Shown: positions 8,371 through 15,791 of the stretch, piece after piece | Numbering within the stretch: the first letter of the stretch is position 1 | Layout: each line of letters opens with the position of its first letter | DNA from: Planctomycetota bacterium | GTDB lineage: Bacteria; Planctomycetota; UBA8742; UBA2392 | Length of the DNA stretch: 64,000 nt | Direction of reading: 5' to 3' | NCBI GenBank assembly: GCA_020638635.1 | Contig: JACKIE010000001.1 | Coordinates: 62,001-126,000, forward strand | Position numbers and translations under genes: made by a program | Notes under the pieces: generated by a model | Seen by the model: the letters and a program-made list of their open reading frames with translations, nothing else | Told to the model about the DNA's origin: nothing | Databases searched by the model: none

Positions 8371-9498
8371 CTAAAGACGTCCAATGCCTCGCCACTCCAT
8401 TGGCTGCGCCTCGGGTATCCATTGGGGAGTTGCTGGGAGCATAGCTTCCATTCGAAGCGTCTCCGCGATGTTGTCCAAGGTCGGCATCAGGCGGCACTTT
8501 GTTATCTGCTGTAGTTCCAGCAGGCGCAGTAATTCCGGCACTAGTCGTGCAGGGGCCGTGAGTTTCCGGAGAATTGGCTCTCCCTCAAACTGTTTCCCGC
8601 AGCCTGTAGCGTTACCGACTGCATGGAGCGCTTTCAAAGCCTGGGGCAAGTCCGGAAACTCTAAGCTTTTCAGATACGGCTTTTCCCAACCATGAATCCA
8701 AGTGAACAGCCCGTCTTGGGCTTGGAGAAAACCGTGTCCGGCCTTTTGCGCGTACATGTGGAACACGCCCAATTTGTCCCACTGGTCATAGTCGCCGCGG
8801 TAGACCGTTTCGAGACACGCCAGATAGCGCACGTTTAGCGCCCAAACTGCAAAGCTGGTCTGAGGTAGTGGTTTCTTTAGGTTTCCCTCCGCCGCAAAAA
8901 ACAGCGATTTCAACGGGCTTCTCGTCCAGTCCAGAAGTCGCGTCGGAATGTGATGATGCTGTGCGAATGCTGTCGCCTGTTTGGGGTACGGCGTCACAAG
9001 TTTCGCGGTAAAGGGCGGGTACTCCTGCTCATGTTCCTGCGCGAACGAGCCGCCGACATTGAATCCCAACTCGTCGGCCAACTGAACGAATCGCCTTTGT
9101 AGCAGTTGCTCCCATCGAATTTGCTCGACTAGACCTAGTAGGTGTTGCTCTTGCTTCTTCGCATTTCCTTCCGGAAGTGCTTTCGCCAAGTCGGGGTACT
9201 TCTTGAACCCGTCCGGTTTGTTTAGCGCTATCCAACGCTTTGCATACTCCCGAGCAAGTAGTCGGGTCGGCCGCCATGTATTGTGAGATATTACTTTTGG
9301 GCGCCAGGCGGACGGGCGTAGGTCGTAGCTTTCCAATCGGACGCCACGAAAAACCCAAGACGAAACTCGCCCGCCGGCCCATCGGTCGTTTGAAAGGTCG
9401 AAGTACTCGACAACTTCCTTTGCAGTCGTCCTCGTCGCGTACTCAACAAGCCCGTCGTCAGTGAGCCTATCAGGTGTTTTTCCCTTGGACCGAGTCAA
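8371..9498 (-). CDS. FRG-domain protein
   Basis: 375 residues. The FRG signature is present: WVFRGVRLESYDLRPS (about 48-63) and AQHHHIPTRLLDWT (179-192), followed by FFAAEGNL. FRG domains are found in proteins of uncertain biochemical role, often in accessory and defence-associated neighbourhoods. The G+C content is visibly lower than in the flanking housekeeping genes, and its neighbours are short orphan genes, which fits acquisition by transfer. The function is not established. Confidence 0.75.
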   Translation of the reverse strand: MTRSKGKTPDRLTDDGLVEYATRTTAKEVVEYFDLSNDRWAGGRVSSWVFRGVRLESYDLRPSAWRPKVISHNTWRPTRLLAREYAKRWIALNKPDGFKKYPDLAKALPEGNAKKQEQHLLGLVEQIRWEQLLQRRFVQLADELGFNVGGSFAQEHEQEYPPFTAKLVTPYPKQATAFAQHHHIPTRLLDWTRSPLKSLFFAAEGNLKKPLPQTSFAVWALNVRYLACLETVYRGDYDQWDKLGVFHMYAQKAGHGFLQAQDGLFTWIHGWEKPYLKSLEFPDLPQALKALHAVGNATGCGKQFEGEPILRKLTAPARLVPELLRLLELQQITKCRLMPTLDNIAETLRMEAMLPATPQWIPEAQPMEWRGIGRL

Positions 9499-9641
9499 AG
9501 CACGCCCTCCTTATCCGACATGAAAGTGCTAAGTTTGGTCTACATGCTGGACTACATGCCGTTGGTTGCAAGCCTGAGATTAGGGGAGTTGCGGCCAAAA
9601 GGGGCGTGTGACTGGCCCGCTCCGGGCCTGCTGGCGCGTGC

Positions 9642-9953
9642 TTATTGGTTTCCAAGCACGCCAAGGATGTGGCGCAGGTCGTTCTCCAATGCGCCTGCTG
9701 CCTCTGTGCAGTAAACCTTCATTTCGTCATCTTTCTTCGAGAGCACAGTGGCATTCCAGCGTTGCCTTACATCGCCGACCGGGTAGGCGTCAGTCTCGGA
9801 CTCGAACCATGCCAGTCTCTGAGCTTCTTCGTTCGCCCCGATTCGGTGGAGTTCCTTCATGAGGTTACGCACTGCTGCAATCAGTTTTGTGGGGTTCGCA
9901 ATTGCGCGTAGTGCGTCAACGGCGATGGCTTCCGCTGTCTGGTTCTTTGACAT
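9642..9953 (-). CDS. Hypothetical small protein
   Basis: 103 residues from the ATG at 9953 (MSKNQTAEAIAVDALRAIA). An upstream extension to 10079 is open but looks like non-coding sequence. The product is helical and soluble, ending in ENDLRHILGVLGNQ. No family is recognised. It lies beside the FRG gene in the lower-G+C accessory patch and is read in the same direction with a 143-nt gap. Confidence 0.5.
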   Translation of the reverse strand: MSKNQTAEAIAVDALRAIANPTKLIAAVRNLMKELHRIGANEEAQRLAWFESETDAYPVGDVRQRWNATVLSKKDDEMKVYCTEAAGALENDLRHILGVLGNQ

Positions 9954-10294
9954 GGTTCGTCTAGCCCAACATCGTAGCGCCTTGGATTCAATCCCGTCCT
10001 TGACCGGATTTCCCTTTCCGTCGTGCTGGTGCCTCCAATGCAAAGTGACTCCATGCCCGCCTACAGGCACCTCAGTCAACGACGACAGAAGCCCCCATTT
10101 CGGGGGCTTCTCTGATTTGGTGGGGCAGGCTCTAAATCCTACCGCCTGTAACAGCGGGTTCGCGCACTCCGGCTAGGGTATCCAAGCCACTCCGCAGCCG
10201 TTGGCGGCTGACTTTCGGCTGCTACAGACGGGCGGTTGGTTTTGGAATTGTCCCTGCCTGCCTTCGGGTCAGACTGGTGCGTGGAGGACTGACC
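9954..10294. other. Intergenic region with one strong hairpin
   Basis: No convincing coding frame was found. The strip contains a terminator-like hairpin at 10088-10110, and upstream of the next gene at 10295 there is only a ribosome-binding site. A sequence resembling a T-loop (GGGTTCGCGC, about 10155) does not fold into a tRNA. Confidence 0.4.
10088..10110. terminator. Terminator-like hairpin
   Basis: GAAGCCCCC and GGGGGCTTC form a perfect stem around a short loop, followed on the plus strand by TCTGATTT. It stands between divergently placed small genes, so which transcript it ends is unclear. Confidence 0.5.
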
Positions 10295-10513
10295 ATGTTG
10301 CGCCATCAGAATTTTAAAAGCGAAGAGTTCCGCTTCACGTTTGAAAAGATGGGCGCGGCCGCCGTTACGCAAGCCCTGGAAAAGGCCACCCACGACGCGA
10401 CTGCGTGGATGAACCAACACGCCGACAAAATGACCGTCAAGCACGTATCGACCGGGCTGGCTTCAATCTGGGCCTACGTCACCGTGTGGTACGAGATGAA
10501 AGACGGCGGCTAG
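10295..10513 (+). CDS. Small hypothetical protein
   Basis: 72 residues starting at an ATG 7 nt after a clear GGAGG ribosome-binding site. The sequence (MLRHQNFKSEEFRFTFEKM, later STGLASIWAYVTVWYEMK) has an amphipathic start and an aromatic beta-like tail. The good ribosome-binding site and normal composition support a real gene. Family unknown. Confidence 0.6.
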   Translation: MLRHQNFKSEEFRFTFEKMGAAAVTQALEKATHDATAWMNQHADKMTVKHVSTGLASIWAYVTVWYEMKDGG

Positions 10514-10674
10514 GGCGCCGTCAGTTGCAAACCCAGGGCTGCCTCGCGCCGTCCGGCGCTCGTTGCCCTGGGCCAAGCTCTAACGGCCGCTACGCGGCCT
10601 CAACAGACGGATTGGGTGCCCCCCCCCGCGTCAGGACGGCAGGTGCGATTGGCGCTGGGCCTGTGTTCGTGGAA

Positions 10675-10745
10675 CCGCAACTGCCAGCCGCAAAAGCGCA
10701 AAATCGCTAAACGAGCGTTTTCGCGCTTTCGCGTTTTTGCGGCTC
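10675..10745. repeat. Imperfect inverted repeat, CCGCAAAAGCG type (second copy)
   Basis: The left half has repeated AAAAGCGCAAAA words and the right half GCGCTTTCGCGTTTTTGCGG. The flank GCAACTGCCAGCCGC matches the flank of the copy at 7606-7660, so these two are dispersed copies of the same element. Confidence 0.6.
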
Positions 10746-10928
10746 ATGTAGTTGCGAATCGCCTTGAGGCAGGAAGACCTGACCATTCGGGTCACCCAAC
10801 ACGGACGGTGGACCTGCGTTTGAAGCCGGCCCGCAGGGCCCGGCTACTTCCATAGGCCTCTACACACGTCCAGCATTTCAGCCGGCGCCCGGCGTTTCTC
10901 ACGGTTAGCCCCCGGCGAAGCGACCCGC

Positions 10929-10955
10929 CCGCCGAAGCTTTGGCGAAGGCGGGAG
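10929..10955. repeat. Palindrome of the CCCGCCGAAGCTTTGG type
   Basis: Arms CCCGCCGAAGC and GCGAAGGCGGG form a hairpin. It is the reverse-orientation relative of the palindrome at 3619-3644 beside tRNA-Ser. Confidence 0.5.
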
Positions 10956-11082
10956 CGTAGCCGGGGGTTGCGGGTGGACGAGGGACCGGAGCCGCGAAGC
11001 GGCGGCTCTGGTGGGACATCCCAAAACGTTGCCGGTCGCGGAATCACCATTCAGCGCGCGCTTACCCAAGCCGCACGCCAAT

Positions 11083-11191
11083 CAACGCCAAGGCGCAAAG
11101 AACGCCACGAATCCCTTCTGACGGGTTCACCAATCTCGGATGGCGTGCAAGCCACGGACAGGCCGTGGCGCTTCCTGGCGTCCTGGCGTTG
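11083..11191. repeat. Long imperfect inverted repeat, CCAAGGCGCAAAG type
   Basis: Left arm 11083-11112 (CAACGCCAAGGCGCAAAGA...) and right arm 11164-11191 (...GGCGTCCTGGCGTTG) are imperfect complements. It matches the element at 7396-7516 in the arms, with a different loop. Confidence 0.65.
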
Positions 11192-11439
11192 TGTCGTTGC
11201 CAATCGCGGTCGCGCGCGCAGGCAGTGTGGAAGAGCCGCCGCTGCGCGGCTCAAACAGCCCTGCCACGAGATCCCCCGGCTTGTCGGCTCATCGCTGCGC
11301 TCTGTGCCGACCGCCGGGGGCTGACCAGGGAGACGCCGGCTTCGCCGGCTGACCACTTCACCTTGGGCGGCTTTGCATGAACCATTGGCTAACCTGGAGG
11401 GCCCTTTGTGTGCGGGTTCATCCCGGCGCTGCCTTGCGG

Positions 11440-13455
11440 CTACGGCTGCAGGACCAACGTGGTTACGCTGTTGGCGGGCATGGTGTACTGGAAGGCGTTG
11501 GTCAGCGTGATGTTCAGGTTGGCCTGCTGCACCGGCTGGCTGCTTGTGCTGGTCAGCGCGTAGACCTCGGCCATGTTGAACGCGACGGTGTGAGTCACGT
11601 CGATGCCGGCCGTGACGGGCGCGTTGGTCTTGTTGATGCAGACGATCACCATGCGGTTGGGATTGCCGGCATCGATGCTGGCATACACGCTGGTGTTGGC
11701 GCTGTCGGTGTTGGCGGCCTGGATGCTGGTGTTGCCGAAGCTGCCGTTGCTGCCGTCGTAGTTGCGGAACATCTCAAAGCCGCCGTAGATAAAACTGTGG
11801 CTCGTGCTGCCCAGGCGCCACAGGTTGGCGGCGAACACGCCCTCGCGCCCGTAGATGCCCAGCACGTCGGCCTGCGCGATGCCGCCGCTGATGTGGTCGC
11901 CGCCGCCATAGTAGTACTCGGTGATGGCGATCTTGGTGCCCGGGTAATGGGCGTTGATCTTGGCCTGGATGCGCGGCAGCAGGTAGATCGGCCCGCTGGT
12001 CCCCCACTGCGCCACCCACGAGTCCTCCGTGTAAGTGGTGTCCCACAGGCTGCGCGGCGCCTGCACACGCGCGGCCGCCACCGTGGCGCTGGCATTGTCG
12101 GCCGTGATGCGCACGCCGCCGCCAGTAGCCTCCGGGTACCAGTGGATGTCGAGCGCGTCCACCAGCCGGTGCCCGTAAGTCGTTTCCGCAGCCGCGAGCT
12201 GCTGCAGGTACCATGTGTGGAAGTCGCCGTAGGTGCCGGCGTCGCTGGCGCCCTGCAGGTCCACGAAGCCCTGCCAGCCGTAGTTGACGGGGCCGAACAC
12301 GATTGCGTTGGGCTCGACATCCTTGATGGCGTCGGCGTAGTCGATGGTGCGCTGCAGCATCTCGGTGTAGGTGAGGCCGGTGCCCTGGCTGCCGGTGGGG
12401 TCGCCGCGCAGGCGCGGGTGGGTGGTGGCCCACAGGTCGGGCTCGTTGTCGAGCGAGAAAAAGATGGGCTTCTGCGCGTCGGTGGCGAAGCCGGGGTACT
12501 TGTCCTGCAGGAAGTTCACGAACTCGTCCTGGTAGACGTAGCCGTCGTTGGGGTCGGGCGTGAGCGTGAACGCGCCGCCCTTCTTGGCGAGGCTCTGCTT
12601 GAAGCGCACATTCAGGTAATTGGCGGTCTGGTTCACGTCGTACTGCGGCCACGCGCCGCCGAGGTGGCCGTGGTCCGCGGCCACGTAGCCGATGCAAGGC
12701 ACTGTCACCAGGCTGGCCGCGTTGTTGCTGCGGCAGTCGTCGATCATGCTGGTGGCGGTGTAGGCCAGCGGGTCCGTGGGCAGGCCCAGCGCCCAGTCGT
12801 TTTCGTTGTACCAGTCGGTGCCGGCGTTGCTGGCGTTGTTCTCCCAGTTCCAGGCCGTGAGGCGGTTGCCGCCGGAGCGCGCGAACGTGAGGTTGGCCGG
12901 GCGCGAGCCCCAGTTCACGCCGTTCATGCCGTAGATGTAGCGGCTGATGGCGCGCACATCCTGCTGGCTGTGCACGCTGAAGTAGACCTGCGAAGCAGGT
13001 GGCGCCGACGGCGTGATCAGCGTGCCGCCCGTGCTGCCAACGTTGAACGCGATGCTCAGCGCGTTTCCGAAGCCGCTCGCCGAGAACACCAGGCGGTAGG
13101 CGCTGCCGGCCTGGTCGATCTGCAGGTTGGCGAAGCTGGCCACGCCCGCGCTGGCGGTGACGCTGGTGGTGCCGCTGAGAATCGCGCCGGAGGTGCCACT
13201 GCTGATCTGGATCGAGGCCGTGACCACCGTTGAGTTGTCGGCCGTGTCGAGCGCGCCCTGGGCGTCGCGGATTTCGATCACCGGCTGGGTGGTGAAGGCG
13301 GTGGCGGGCTGCGCGCCCGCGGGCTGTGTGGCGATGGCCAAGCTGGGCGTGCCTCCGGTGCCGCCGTTGCCGCCGCCGCCGCCGGAGCCGCCTCCCGCGC
13401 AGGCCGCGAGGCTGATGATCACGATGATTGCCGGAACGATTGTCAGCTTGCGCAT
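11440..13455 (-). CDS. GH44 glycoside hydrolase lipoprotein (endoglucanase/xyloglucanase type)
   Basis: 671 residues. A lipoprotein signal ends at LAAC with lipidated Cys19, followed by a Gly-rich spacer, an Ig-like beta domain (about 37-145) and a GH44 catalytic domain (about 158-671). GH44 landmarks are YGMNGVNW (175-182), SGGNRLTAWNWENN, the acid/base Glu338 in DNEPDLW, DIHWYPE, and the nucleophile Glu513 in ITEYYYGGG. Family members hydrolyse beta-1,4-glucan backbones. The stop of the upstream FecR/jelly-roll gene is 8 nt away, so this is the distal gene of the sigma operon at 11440-15411; transcription by that sigma factor is inferred. Confidence 0.9.
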   Translation of the reverse strand: MRKLTIVPAIIVIISLAACAGGGSGGGGGNGGTGGTPSLAIATQPAGAQPATAFTTQPVIEIRDAQGALDTADNSTVVTASIQISSGTSGAILSGTTSVTASAGVASFANLQIDQAGSAYRLVFSASGFGNALSIAFNVGSTGGTLITPSAPPASQVYFSVHSQQDVRAISRYIYGMNGVNWGSRPANLTFARSGGNRLTAWNWENNASNAGTDWYNENDWALGLPTDPLAYTATSMIDDCRSNNAASLVTVPCIGYVAADHGHLGGAWPQYDVNQTANYLNVRFKQSLAKKGGAFTLTPDPNDGYVYQDEFVNFLQDKYPGFATDAQKPIFFSLDNEPDLWATTHPRLRGDPTGSQGTGLTYTEMLQRTIDYADAIKDVEPNAIVFGPVNYGWQGFVDLQGASDAGTYGDFHTWYLQQLAAAETTYGHRLVDALDIHWYPEATGGGVRITADNASATVAAARVQAPRSLWDTTYTEDSWVAQWGTSGPIYLLPRIQAKINAHYPGTKIAITEYYYGGGDHISGGIAQADVLGIYGREGVFAANLWRLGSTSHSFIYGGFEMFRNYDGSNGSFGNTSIQAANTDSANTSVYASIDAGNPNRMVIVCINKTNAPVTAGIDVTHTVAFNMAEVYALTSTSSQPVQQANLNITLTNAFQYTMPANSVTTLVLQP

Positions 13456-13463
13456 GGTTCCCC

Positions 13464-14915
13464 CTACCTGACGCGGACGATCTCGACCCAGTCGAGCTGC
13501 AGCTCCGCTTCCGCGCCGTCCTGGATGAACAGGTTGATGGTTTTGAAGCGGTTGCCGACAGCCAGCGGGGCTTCGCTGCGGCCGTCGTCGCGCTGAAGTT
13601 CATCGAACGGGATGGTCCACTCGAGCCACTCGCCGTTCTTGTCCAGCTTGGTCCACTTGCCCCACTGAAGTTCACCAGCCTGTTGCTGCAGCTGGATGTA
13701 CAGCGCGCCGGCCTTGGAAGCCTTGAAGCGCAAGCGCAGCTGCATGCCGGGCACGACGGTGAGTTCGTTGCCGAGCTTGAGCGTGATGCAGGCGTTTTCG
13801 CCGTAGCAGCTTTCATAGCTGCCCTTACTGGAATCGTACTGTTCGCTGAACAACTGGCGCGGCGACAGGTCCTTCAGCAGGCGCGGCGCGCGTTCGCTGT
13901 CTTTCAAGTCGCGCAGGCCGCCCAGGCCGCGGGCAGACAGCTTCGCGCGCTTGCCGGCTTCGACAGTTTCGCCGGCGACAACGCTGCCGATGTAGCAGAA
14001 GATCTCGACGCTACTGCCGTCCGCGTCAAAGAATGCCTCACTCGCGCTGAGCTTCATCTCTAGCGCGTCGCGCTCGACACCATATTCGTCGCGCGTGACC
14101 GCCAGCGGTGCTTCGATGCCGAGCGCATCGACGTACGCCAGCGTGTGCCGCCCGCGCAGCACCAGCTTCCCGGGGTTGATGGTGACTTCGCCGTCGAAGC
14201 GCACACGTATCCCGTTGCTGAGCCGCAGGTCGGTCGCCTCGTCGGCCTTGAGCTGCCAGCCCTGCTTGACTTCACTGGTGTTCAGCGCGAGCCAGTCGCC
14301 GCTGTCGGCAAAGCGAAACTTGAGCTTCGCCTCGCCCAGCACCGTGGCGACAACCACGCTCTCGTCCGGCTTGGCCTCGGTGTCCGGCTTCTCCGGCTCG
14401 GGCCTGGGTTCCGACTTATTGACGACGTCGTCGGGTTTTTCCGGCTGCGGTTGCGGCTGCGGTGTTGGTTCCGGAACCGGGCGAGGGTCCGCCCCCTTTT
14501 CAGGAACGGGGTCCGGCACTTTCTCCGGTTGCGGTTCGGGTTGCGGCTGCGACTCCGGTTGCGGTTCTGGCTGCGGTGTCGGCTCTGCCGGCGCCGGCTG
14601 CTGCGGCTTTTCGCCGCGTGTCGGCGCGTTGCTCTGTGAAACCGGCGTGGGGCTGGTCGGCACGCTCGGCCGTGACATCGCCCAGCCGAACGCCGCGACA
14701 GCCAGCAGCAGCGTCGCCGCGGCCGCGACGTACGCCCCCCACGGCGTGCGCTTGACCGGCAGCGGGATCACGCGGCCGCTGGGGCGGCGTGTACGCGCGG
14801 CCGGTCGGCCGGCCACGGTGTCAAGGATGCGGCCCTTGAGCTCGGGCGCGGGGCCGTCGTTGCCCAGGGCCTCGTGCAGGTCGCGATCGAGCAGGTGTTC
14901 TTCAAAGGGATCCAT
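13464..14915 (-). CDS. FecR-like transmembrane anti-sigma candidate with C-terminal jelly-roll
   Basis: 483 residues with the same plan as the protein at 5142-6737: an N-terminal cytoplasmic segment (APELKGRILDTVAG near 23-36), a membrane helix (about 60-80), a Pro/Gln/Glu-rich linker (about 85-185), a FecR-like domain (LRLSNGIRVRFDGEVTI), then a beta-sandwich ending in LQLDWVEIVRV. The start overlaps the sigma factor stop by 14 nt, and the GH44 gene begins 8 nt after its stop. The jelly-roll plus glycosidase partner suggests polysaccharide sensing. Whether it inhibits or activates the sigma factor cannot be read from sequence. Confidence 0.8.
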   Translation of the reverse strand: MDPFEEHLLDRDLHEALGNDGPAPELKGRILDTVAGRPAARTRRPSGRVIPLPVKRTPWGAYVAAAATLLLAVAAFGWAMSRPSVPTSPTPVSQSNAPTRGEKPQQPAPAEPTPQPEPQPESQPQPEPQPEKVPDPVPEKGADPRPVPEPTPQPQPQPEKPDDVVNKSEPRPEPEKPDTEAKPDESVVVATVLGEAKLKFRFADSGDWLALNTSEVKQGWQLKADEATDLRLSNGIRVRFDGEVTINPGKLVLRGRHTLAYVDALGIEAPLAVTRDEYGVERDALEMKLSASEAFFDADGSSVEIFCYIGSVVAGETVEAGKRAKLSARGLGGLRDLKDSERAPRLLKDLSPRQLFSEQYDSSKGSYESCYGENACITLKLGNELTVVPGMQLRLRFKASKAGALYIQLQQQAGELQWGKWTKLDKNGEWLEWTIPFDELQRDDGRSEAPLAVGNRFKTINLFIQDGAEAELQLDWVEIVRVR

Positions 14916-15411
14916 GGCCCACCTTCTTCTCGATGCAGTCTTTCAGGGCCTGCTTGGCGCGGTGCGCGATCACGCGAACGTTCTGGGCGGAGATTTGCAG
15001 CAAGCGGGCGATCTCGTCGCCGCTGCGCTTTTCGCGGTACTGCAGCTCGAGTACTTCGCGCGCCTTGCCCTGCACGGCCTGCAGGCAATCGCGCAGGGCC
15101 TGCTGGCGCGCCTGGCCGTCGTCGGCGTGGGCGCGCTCCCAGGCAGCGTCGGCCCGTTCAAGGTCTTCGACAGTCTTGATCAGCTTGCTGCGCCGCACTT
15201 GCGCCAGAAACAGGTTGCGCGCGGCCAGGCGCAGGTATGCGGCGGCCTCGCGCTCGCCGCGCCACTCGAAGGGTTTCTGCATCACCTGGAGGAAGGTTTC
15301 CTGTGTGAGGTCGTCGGCGGAGGCGCGGTCGCAGCCCAGATAGCGCAGGTAACGCCAGATGGTGGCGTGGTGCGCTTCAACCAGCGCGCTGACATCAACC
15401 GGACGTTCCAT
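14902..15411 (-). CDS. ECF RNA polymerase sigma factor
   Basis: 169 residues from the ATG at 15411 (MERPVD), which has GGAAG 7 nt upstream. An earlier ATG at 15483 has no ribosome-binding site. Region 2 carries IWRYLRYLGCDRASADD and LTQETFLQVM; region 4 has RSGDEIARLLQISAQNVRVI. It heads the operon with the FecR/jelly-roll protein and the GH44 lipoprotein. It is similar to the sigma factor at 6737-7315 in the motifs WRYLRYLGC and KAREVLELQYRE, so the two sigma and sensor pairs look like copies of one module. Confidence 0.9.
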   Translation of the reverse strand: MERPVDVSALVEAHHATIWRYLRYLGCDRASADDLTQETFLQVMQKPFEWRGEREAAAYLRLAARNLFLAQVRRSKLIKTVEDLERADAAWERAHADDGQARQQALRDCLQAVQGKAREVLELQYREKRSGDEIARLLQISAQNVRVIAHRAKQALKDCIEKKVGHGSL

Positions 15412-15791
15412 CAGGGCTTCCACACCACGGAAGTGCACGGGCACGGTGGATGTTACAGAAAATCGTAAGTGCTTTCCGCGCATGAACTACGGAAACGGCC
15501 ACGGGGCACCGCTGCAAAATAATGGTTAACCACGAAGGACCACGAAGGACCACGAAGGAAAGCGTACTGGCCCGAAGGGCCCATCTTTGGTAGCCGGGGG
15601 CGGCAGCCCCCGGGCATCTGTAGCAGCATTTGCGCGCGCCCGCAGGGCCGCCTAGAGCCTGCGATGCGCGCTTTCGGCGGCCCTGCGGGCGCGGGGCTAC
15701 GGTGCTCCGGGTTCCGGGGGCTTACGCCCCCGGCTACCTTAGAGGGCCCCTTTCGGGGCCCTCTTTGCGTTGATCAACCTTGGTGTTGCAG
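15412..15791. repeat. Intergenic repeats upstream of the sigma operon
   Basis: This 380-base gap holds no gene. It contains a one-armed CCACGAAGGA tandem stretch (15525-15559), the pair GTAGCCGGGGGCGGCAGC and GCCCCCGGCTAC in inverted orientation (about 15591-15737), inner GC-rich hairpins, and a terminator at 15741-15764. The promoter of the sigma operon should lie at its left end, but no clear consensus is visible. Confidence 0.5.
15741..15764. terminator. Strong terminator hairpin
   Basis: Stem AGAGGGCCCC and GGGGCCCTCT with a TTTC loop, followed on the plus strand by TTTGCG. It lies 28 nt past the stop of the minus-strand M14 gene and probably ends that transcript. Confidence 0.6.

Larger units (their letters stand above)
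10514..11439. other. 926-base intergenic repeat region
   Basis: No gene is supported. The region is a patchwork of palindromes: CCCAGGGC/GCCCTGGG arms at 10532-10572, the AAAAGCGCAAA hairpin at about 10675-10745, the CCCGCCGAAGC palindrome at about 10929-10955, the long inverted repeat at 11083-11191, and short GC hairpins to 11350. Open frames here have repeat-derived composition. Confidence 0.55.

Noticed and set aside
10150..10200. tRNA-like sequence with GGTTCGCGC
   Set aside because: No acceptor or anticodon stem can be drawn around it.
11377..13233. A plus-strand frame of over 600 codons opposite the GH44 gene
   Set aside because: Antisense shadow; the minus strand encodes conserved GH44 catalytic residues.
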